From Zoogloea sp. (GTDB lineage Bacteria; Pseudomonadota; Gammaproteobacteria; Burkholderiales; Rhodocyclaceae), in the NCBI GenBank assembly GCA_009026175.1, contig WBTZ01000033.1, positions 1-39,445 of the forward strand: DNA of 39,445 nt, written 5' to 3'. The number at the start of each line of letters is the position of its first letter. The stretch's first letter is position 1. This document shows, in pieces, positions 34,033 through 39,445 of the stretch. The position numbers and the translations under genes are program-made. The notes beneath the pieces were generated by a model. It was not told the DNA's origin and did no database searches. It saw only the letters and a program-made list of their open reading frames with translations.

Positions 34033-35148
34033 ATGATGATGCAAGGCGTCCCTCCCCTTTCCCTGTTGTGCTCCCTGTTGCGTTCCCTTCTGCTCTCCAC
34101 GGCAACGCTGCTGGGCAGCCCCCTCGTCCAGGCCGCCGAGTTCGTGCCGGTGACGGCGGCCCAGAGCAAGGCGCTCGGCATTGTCGCGCAGGGTGCCACG
34201 CCCCCCGGACAGGCGCTGGCCGGCGCACTGCCTGCCAGCATCGAGATTCCCAATGGCCAGCAGCGCGTCATCGCCGCGCCCCTAGCCGGGATCGTCGAGA
34301 GCCTGGAAACCTCTCCAGGCATGTCCGTCAGGAAAGGGCAGGTGCTGGCCCGCATCGCCAGCCCCCAGGCCCTCGAACTGCAGCGTGATCGCATCCAGGC
34401 CGACGCCCAGGCGTCCCTGACAAGGCAGACCCTGCAGCGGGATGAACAGCTTTTCCGTGAAGGCCTGATCGCCGAATCGCGCCTGCAGGCCAGCCGCGCC
34501 AACGCCACCCAGGCCGCCGCCCAGGCCAGCGAACGACGCCAGGAGCTGAGCCTGGCCCAGCACAGCGGCGGGCATACCCTGAGCCTGACCGCGCCCATCG
34601 CCGGCACCGTGCTCGAACAGCTGGTCACGGTCGGCCAGCGGGTTGAGCAGTCCGCCCCCCTCTACCGCATCGCCCGCCTCGACCCCCTGGTGGTGGATAT
34701 CCAGGTGCCGCTCTCCATCGCCGCACGGGTCCGGGTCGGATCGCCAGTCCGCATTCCGTCCACCGGCGCCACCGGCGAAGTCATCGCCGTGGGCCGGGCC
34801 GTCGATCCGGCCAGCCAGAGCGTCCGCGTGCGCGGCACCATCAACCGGGGTGCCGACAGCCTGCGTCCCGGCCAGGTCACGGCCGCCGACCTGGTCCTTC
34901 CCGAAGGTCCGAAAAGTGGAACAGAAAGCCAGGTGCCGGCCTCCGCCGTGCTGCATCACCGGGACAAGTCGTGGATCTTCGTGGCGGCCCGGGAGGGCGA
35001 GGCCACCGGCTACCGGGCGGTTCCGGTCACTGTCGGCGGCCGCATCGGCGACGCGGTCCTGGTGTCCGGCCTGCCGGCCGGCGCCCAGGTAGTGACCGGC
35101 GGCGTTGCCGCCCTCAAGGCCAACTGGCTTGGCATCGGGAAAGAGTGA
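34033..35148 (+). CDS. RND efflux periplasmic adaptor (membrane-fusion protein)
   Basis: A 371-residue CzcB/CusB-type adaptor linking an RND pump to its outer-membrane channel. There is a signal peptide of about 35 residues (hydrophobic core LLLSTATLLG, cleavage likely after VQA). The lipoyl half 'APLAGIVESLETSPGMSVRKGQVLARI' (in two parts) is followed by a coiled-coil hairpin (about 115-180) and the returning half 'LTAPIAGTVLEQLVTVGQRV'. Beta-barrel and membrane-proximal domains follow. It contains few histidines or methionines, so no metal specificity is evident. Two ATG codons (34033 and 34036) are possible starts. The pump gene begins 4 bases after the stop. Confidence 0.92.
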   Translation: MMMQGVPPLSLLCSLLRSLLLSTATLLGSPLVQAAEFVPVTAAQSKALGIVAQGATPPGQALAGALPASIEIPNGQQRVIAAPLAGIVESLETSPGMSVRKGQVLARIASPQALELQRDRIQADAQASLTRQTLQRDEQLFREGLIAESRLQASRANATQAAAQASERRQELSLAQHSGGHTLSLTAPIAGTVLEQLVTVGQRVEQSAPLYRIARLDPLVVDIQVPLSIAARVRVGSPVRIPSTGATGEVIAVGRAVDPASQSVRVRGTINRGADSLRPGQVTAADLVLPEGPKSGTESQVPASAVLHHRDKSWIFVAAREGEATGYRAVPVTVGGRIGDAVLVSGLPAGAQVVTGGVAALKANWLGIGKE

Positions 35149-35152
35149 GGCA

Positions 35153-38100
35153 ATGCTGTCCCGTCTGATCGAGTTCTCACTCACCCAGCGCCTGCTGGTC
35201 CTGGTCGCCACCCTGCTGCTCGTCGGGGCTGGCGTGGTGGCCTGGAAGGGACTGCCCGTCGATGCTTTTCCCGACGTGTCCACCACCCAGGTCAAGCTGA
35301 TCATCAAGGCGCCCGGCATGACCCCGGAAGAGGTCGAGGCGCGCATCACCGTACCCATCGAGCAGGAGATGCTGGGTATTCCCCACCAGCGCATCCTGCG
35401 CTCGACCTCCAAGTATGCGCTGGCCGACGTGACCCTCGACTTCGAGGACGGCACCGACATCTACTGGGCGCGCCAGCAGGTCGGCGAGCGCCTGTCGGGC
35501 GTGCTGGGCAACCTGCCCCCGGGTGCCAGCGGCGGCCTGGCCCCGATCACCACCCCGCTGGGCGAGATGTTCATGTTCACCATCGAGGGGCCGATCTCCC
35601 TGGAAGAGAAGCGCACCCTGCTCGACTGGACCATCCGCCCGGCCCTGCGTACGGTGCCCGGCGTGGCCGACGTCAACAGCCTGGGCGGCGAGGTACGCAG
35701 CTTTGAGGTGGCGCCCGATCCGGCCGCCCTGGCCGCCCGCGGCCTGACCCTTGGGCAACTGCAGGCCGCCCTGGAGACCAATAACCGCAACGACGGCGCC
35801 GGCCGCCTCAGCGAGGGCGAGGAAACCCTGCTGGTCCGCGCCGAGGGGGCCATCCGCAACCTCGACGACGTGCGCGCCATCGTGCTGCGCAGCCATGGCG
35901 GTGCCATCGTAAGGGTCGGTGACGTGGCCAGCGTGCGCATCGGCGCCCTGACCCGCTACGGGGCCGTCACCCGCAGCGGTCAGGCGGAAGCCGTCGAAGG
36001 CCTGGTCCTCGGCCTGCGCGGCGCCAATGCCGGCAAGGTGGTGGAAGGGGTCAAGGCGCGCCTGGCCGAGCTGACGCCAGCCCTGCCGCCCGGGGTGCAC
36101 ATCGAAGCCTTCTACGATCGCAGCGAACTCGTGGGCCGGGCCATCCATACCGTGTCCAAGGCGCTGGTCGAGGCCATCGTGCTGGTGCTGGTGCTCCTGC
36201 TCGCCTTCCTTGGCAACCTGCGGGCTGCCCTGGTCGTCGCGCTGATGCTGCCGCTTGCGGCCCTGGCCACCTTTGTCGCCATGCGTCAGGTGGGCCTGTC
36301 GGCCAACCTGATGAGCCTGGGCGGGCTGGCGATCGCCATCGGCATGCTCGTGGACGCTGCCGTGGTGGTGGTCGAGAACGTCGAAACCGAGCTGACCGCC
36401 GGCGGTGCCGCCGCCCGCCAGCCCCTGCTCCACCTGGTGTTCAGGGCCACCCGCGAGGTCGCCTCGCCGGTCGCCTCGGGGATCCTGATCATCATCATCG
36501 TGTTTCTGCCGCTGCTGACCCTGGAGGGCCTGGAGGGCAAGCTGTTCAGCCCGGTGGCCATGACCATCGTCTTCGCGCTGGGCGCCTCGCTGCTGCTGTC
36601 CCTCACCGTGGTGCCGGTGCTCGCCTCCTGGCTGCTCAAGCGCGGCGATGCCCACGAGCCCTGGCTGGTGCGCAAGCTGCAGGCAGCCTACGCCCCGATG
36701 CTGGACTTCGCCCTGGCCCGCGGTCGCCTCATGGTGGCCATCGCCGGCGCCTCCCTGGTCGCCGCGGCGGTGGCCTACATGGGGCTCGGCAAGGCCTTCA
36801 TGCCGACCATGGACGAGGGCGACATCATCATGCAGCTGGAGAAGCTGCCCTCCATCAGCCTCGATCAGACCATCGCCACCGACCTGCAGGTCCAGAAGGC
36901 CATCATGGCGGCGGTGCCCGAGGTCAAGGCCATCGTCGCCCGCTCCGGCTCGGACGAGCTGGGGCTCGACCCGATGGGCCTCAACCAGACAGACACCTTC
37001 CTGGTCCTCAAGCCCCGTGACGAATGGCGCCAGCCCGACAAGGACTGGCTCACCGACCAGCTCCGCGCGGTGATGAACCAGTTCCCGGGCATCGCCCTGA
37101 CCTTCACCCAGCCCATCGACATGCGCGTCTCCGAGATGCTCACCGGCGTGCGCGGCGACTTGGCGATCAAGCTCTACGGTCCAGACCTGCCCACCCTCAA
37201 CCGCCTGGCCGGCGAGATCGAGGGCGTGGTCAAGGCCGTCCCGGGTGCGGAAGACACCATCACCATCCGCAACGAGGGGGTGCAATACCTCAGCATCCAG
37301 GTGGACCGGCTCGCCGCCGGCCGCTTCGGCCTCAACGTCGAAGATGTCCAGAACGCCTTGCGCAGCCTGCTCGAAGGGCGCATCGCCGGCACGGTGATCG
37401 AGAGCACCCGCCGCGTCCCCCTGTTGATCCGCGGCCCCGCCGAACTGCAGCGCGACCCTGCCGCCTTCGCCGCCCTGCGCATCACCACCGCCGACGGACA
37501 GAGCCTGCCCCTGGCCAGCGTGGCGAAGATCGAACGGGTGGATGGCCCGGTCAAGGTGGACCGGGAGAACGCCCAGCGCTACTCGGTGATCCAGTCCAAC
37601 GTGCGCGGTCGCGACCTGGTCGGCTTCGTCGAGGAAGCCCGGGCCGCCGTCACCGCCAAGGTGCCCCTGCCTGCCGGCTACCGCCTGGCCTGGGGCGGCC
37701 AGTTCGAGAACCAGCAGCGGGCAGCGGCCCGGCTGGGCGTGGTGGTTCCGATCGCCCTGGGGTTGATCTTCGTGCTGCTCTTCTCCACCTTCGGCTCGGT
37801 GCGGCAGGCCCTGCTGGTGCTCGCCATGGTGCCCTTCGCCATGGTCGGTGGCGTGTTCGCGCTGGCCGTGTCAGGGGAGTACCTGTCAGTCCCGGCCTCG
37901 GTGGGTTTCATCGCCCTGCTGGGCATCGCGGTGCTCAATGGCGTCGTGATGGTGAGCTACTTCAACCAGCTCCAGGCCCGCGGCATGCCGATCGGCCAGG
38001 TGGTGGTGGAAGGCGCACGGCGCCGCCTGCGTCCGGTGCTGATGACCGCCAATATCGCCGCCCTCGGCCTGGTGCCCCTGCTCTTTGCCAGCGGCCCCGG

Positions 38101-38239
38101 CTCCGAGGTCCAGCGCCCGCTGGCCATCGTGGTCATCGGAGGTCTGTTCAGCGCCACCGCCCTGACCCTGCTGCTGCTCCCCCTCCTTTACCGGCGCTAC
38201 GGCGTCGCCCCCGTCACTGCCGAGGCACCCACCTCATGA
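35153..38239 (+). CDS. RND efflux pump of the CzcA/CusA (heavy-metal) family
   Basis: A 1028-residue inner-membrane proton antiporter with 12 transmembrane helices and two large periplasmic loops. Family motifs: 'GLPVDAFPDVSTTQV' after TM1 and 'DIYWARQQVGERL' in the first loop. TM4 reads GGLAIAIGMLVDAAVVVVEN. In CzcA the essential acids are Asp402, Asp408 and Glu415; here the equivalent positions are Ala395, Asp401 and Glu408, so the first is lost, as in Cu/Ag-type CusA. The periplasmic methionines of CusA do not seem to be conserved ('FTQPIDMRVSEMLTG' replaces the CusA segment). The substrate is therefore open. GTGAGG precedes the ATG, and the stop overlaps the DUF3240 start. Confidence 0.93.
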   Translation: MLSRLIEFSLTQRLLVLVATLLLVGAGVVAWKGLPVDAFPDVSTTQVKLIIKAPGMTPEEVEARITVPIEQEMLGIPHQRILRSTSKYALADVTLDFEDGTDIYWARQQVGERLSGVLGNLPPGASGGLAPITTPLGEMFMFTIEGPISLEEKRTLLDWTIRPALRTVPGVADVNSLGGEVRSFEVAPDPAALAARGLTLGQLQAALETNNRNDGAGRLSEGEETLLVRAEGAIRNLDDVRAIVLRSHGGAIVRVGDVASVRIGALTRYGAVTRSGQAEAVEGLVLGLRGANAGKVVEGVKARLAELTPALPPGVHIEAFYDRSELVGRAIHTVSKALVEAIVLVLVLLLAFLGNLRAALVVALMLPLAALATFVAMRQVGLSANLMSLGGLAIAIGMLVDAAVVVVENVETELTAGGAAARQPLLHLVFRATREVASPVASGILIIIIVFLPLLTLEGLEGKLFSPVAMTIVFALGASLLLSLTVVPVLASWLLKRGDAHEPWLVRKLQAAYAPMLDFALARGRLMVAIAGASLVAAAVAYMGLGKAFMPTMDEGDIIMQLEKLPSISLDQTIATDLQVQKAIMAAVPEVKAIVARSGSDELGLDPMGLNQTDTFLVLKPRDEWRQPDKDWLTDQLRAVMNQFPGIALTFTQPIDMRVSEMLTGVRGDLAIKLYGPDLPTLNRLAGEIEGVVKAVPGAEDTITIRNEGVQYLSIQVDRLAAGRFGLNVEDVQNALRSLLEGRIAGTVIESTRRVPLLIRGPAELQRDPAAFAALRITTADGQSLPLASVAKIERVDGPVKVDRENAQRYSVIQSNVRGRDLVGFVEEARAAVTAKVPLPAGYRLAWGGQFENQQRAAARLGVVVPIALGLIFVLLFSTFGSVRQALLVLAMVPFAMVGGVFALAVSGEYLSVPASVGFIALLGIAVLNGVVMVSYFNQLQARGMPIGQVVVEGARRRLRPVLMTANIAALGLVPLLFASGPGSEVQRPLAIVVIGGLFSATALTLLLLPLLYRRYGVAPVTAEAPTS

Positions 38240-38556
38240 ACTGCGCCACCGACGCGAGGGTCGTACTGACCCTCGTGATGCCCGTCGAAGTCGAAGATGC
38301 CCTGCTCGAAGCACTGCTGGAACACCCCGAGCTCGCCCCCGGCTTCACCTCCCATCGGGTGGAGGGACTCGGCCAGCGGGTCACCTTCATCGGCACCGCC
38401 GAGCACGTACGCGGCAGCGCCGCCCACTGCCGGGTACAGCTGGTCATCCCCCACGACGATGCCGAGCGCCTGCTCGGGATCCTGCGCAGCCGCTTCGCCA
38501 CCAGCCGGGTCTTCTTCTGGATGGTGCCGGTCCTGGCAAGCGGGAGACTCGCATGA
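38236..38556 (+). CDS. DUF3240 family protein
   Basis: A 106-residue soluble protein with a ferredoxin-like alpha/beta pattern similar to the PII superfamily: 'VVLTLVMPVEVEDALLEALLEH' (in two parts), 'CRVQLVIPHDDAERLLGILRSRF' (in two parts), and 'VFFWMVPV'. DUF3240 genes usually accompany CzcA-type RND pumps, and the role is unknown. Both ends overlap their neighbours by ATGA (pump stop with its start; its stop with the outer-membrane factor start), so the four proteins are made together. A cytoplasmic regulatory or metal-sensing role is a guess. Confidence 0.85.
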   Translation: MNCATDARVVLTLVMPVEVEDALLEALLEHPELAPGFTSHRVEGLGQRVTFIGTAEHVRGSAAHCRVQLVIPHDDAERLLGILRSRFATSRVFFWMVPVLASGRLA

Positions 38557-39445
38557 AGCCCGCCTGGATCGCGCTCTTCCTGCTGGCGCTCCCGCTCTCC
38601 CCGCGGGCCGGCAACCCTGTCGATGCGCCGGACCTGCCCCCCGCGGCACAAGCCATGGCCGTGCTGTTGTCCAGCCCCACGGTCAGCGCGGCCGGGGCCG
38701 GCATCGAGGCGGAGGAAGCCCGCGCCCGCCGCCTCGCCGCCGGCAGCCATGAATGGACCCTGCGCCTCACCGATCAACAACGGCGCGTACGGGGTAGCCC
38801 CGACGGGCGTTACAACGAATGGGATGTGGGCATCGACCGCGCCTTCCGCCTGCCGGGCAAGAGTGATCTCGACCGGCAACTGGGCGACGCAGGTGTCGCC
38901 GGCGCCCGGATCGCCCGTGGCGACGCCCTCCACGAGGCCGGCCGGGGTCTGCTGGCCAGCTGGTTCGAAGGGCTGCGGGAGCTCAGCACAGCCGGACAAT
39001 GGCGTCGCCAGCGCGACATCCTGGCCCGCCAGGCGCAGGCGGTGGCACGCCGGGTCCAGCTCGGTGATGCCCCCCGCCTGGAAGGGCTGCAGGCCGATGC
39101 CGCGCTGGCCCAGGCCGACGCACAGTACGCCCAGGCGATCGGACGTGCCCAGGTGGCCGCCGAGCGCCTGCGCCGCCTGTATCCCGGCCTGACCCTGCCG
39201 GACGAAGTGGTGGAGCGCCCCCCCGAACCGATCGAAGGCACCGAAAGCGAATGGATCCAGGCCATCCTGGAGCACAACCATGAGCTGGGCGTTGCCCGTG
39301 CCCTCAGTGCCCGGGCCCGGGTGGGCGCCAGCCGGGCCGACGCCGAGCGGATCCCGGACCCCAGCCTGGGAGTGCGCCTGGCCCGCGAACGGGATGGAGA
39401 GGAGCGCCTCGTGGGCATGACCCTGAGCATTCCCCTCCCTGGGGG
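38553..39445 (+). CDS. Outer-membrane efflux protein, TolC/CzcC-like (truncated by window end)
   Basis: The first 297 residues of an outer-membrane factor that completes the tripartite efflux system. An N-terminal signal peptide (MKPAWIALFLLALPLSPRAG) is followed by long helical, alanine- and arginine-rich segments with the OEP repeat pattern ('LVGMTLSIPLPGG' near the edge, the typical strand before the helical hairpin). The reading frame is open to the last base, so the C-terminal half lies outside. The start overlaps the DUF3240 stop (ATGA). Confidence 0.88.
   Translation, partial: MKPAWIALFLLALPLSPRAGNPVDAPDLPPAAQAMAVLLSSPTVSAAGAGIEAEEARARRLAAGSHEWTLRLTDQQRRVRGSPDGRYNEWDVGIDRAFRLPGKSDLDRQLGDAGVAGARIARGDALHEAGRGLLASWFEGLRELSTAGQWRRQRDILARQAQAVARRVQLGDAPRLEGLQADAALAQADAQYAQAIGRAQVAAERLRRLYPGLTLPDEVVERPPEPIEGTESEWIQAILEHNHELGVARALSARARVGASRADAERIPDPSLGVRLARERDGEERLVGMTLSIPLPG

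Noticed and set aside
35177-37285. 702-codon frame antisense to the RND pump gene
   Set aside because: Translation is dominated by H, Q, G and D in repetitive runs, typical of an antisense shadow of hydrophobic codons.

Overview
This is a chromosomal stretch of a high-GC Gram-negative bacterium. The gene families suggest a betaproteobacterium, and the pcnB-folK-deoxynucleoside kinase-panB-panC order, split pntAA/pntAB/pntB genes, glcDEF and soxYZ fit the Rhodocyclales (Azospira/Dechloromonas-like). That placement is inferred from gene content, not from a database search. Coding density is high. I see no tRNA, rRNA, CRISPR array, insertion sequence or phage gene.

Layout. Positions 1-3197 hold the end of an unknown gene and valS, closed by a perfect bidirectional terminator shared with bepA-tusA on the opposite strand (3271-4997). 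Divergent from these is moaC-soxY-soxZ (5051-6337), so tusA, moaC and a SoxYZ carrier form a small sulfur-transfer/cofactor neighbourhood. A CYTH-CHAD protein and SixA follow (6469-8504), then a gene-free, strongly structured stretch (8505-8780) and the pntAA-pntAB-pntB transhydrogenase operon (minus strand, 8834-11629). corA is divergent from pnt and convergent with a PP2C phosphatase.

From 13947 to 21258 all genes lie on the minus strand and read like one metabolic unit: hyi, an AraC-type regulator, an amidase, then glcD, an unrecognised 63-residue membrane ORF, glcE and glcF. Glycolate oxidase makes glyoxylate, and Hyi acts downstream of glyoxylate carboligation. The amidase may release a C2 acid from an amide. 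The plus-strand housekeeping cluster pcnB-folK-(DUF486)-dNK-panB-panC follows (21403-26065).

Positions 26082-31134 (minus strand) form an unusual signalling island: a 7TM-DISM histidine kinase, its canonical response regulator, two further OmpR-type regulators whose receiver domains have lost key phosphorylation residues, and a cysteine-rich membrane-anchored protein of unknown function. The leader of the last regulator gene is AT-rich and carries a 10-bp-period direct repeat typical of OmpR-family operators. A small CBS-domain gene comes next. The window ends with a QseBC-like two-component system divergent from a CzcA/CusA-type RND efflux operon (adaptor, pump, DUF3240 protein, truncated outer-membrane factor). 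A near-consensus QseB/PmrA box lies in their shared promoter region.

The best leads for something undescribed are the tandem degenerate regulators, the small membrane ORF embedded between glcD and glcE, the amidase-glycolate operon, and the RND pump with a changed proton-relay site.
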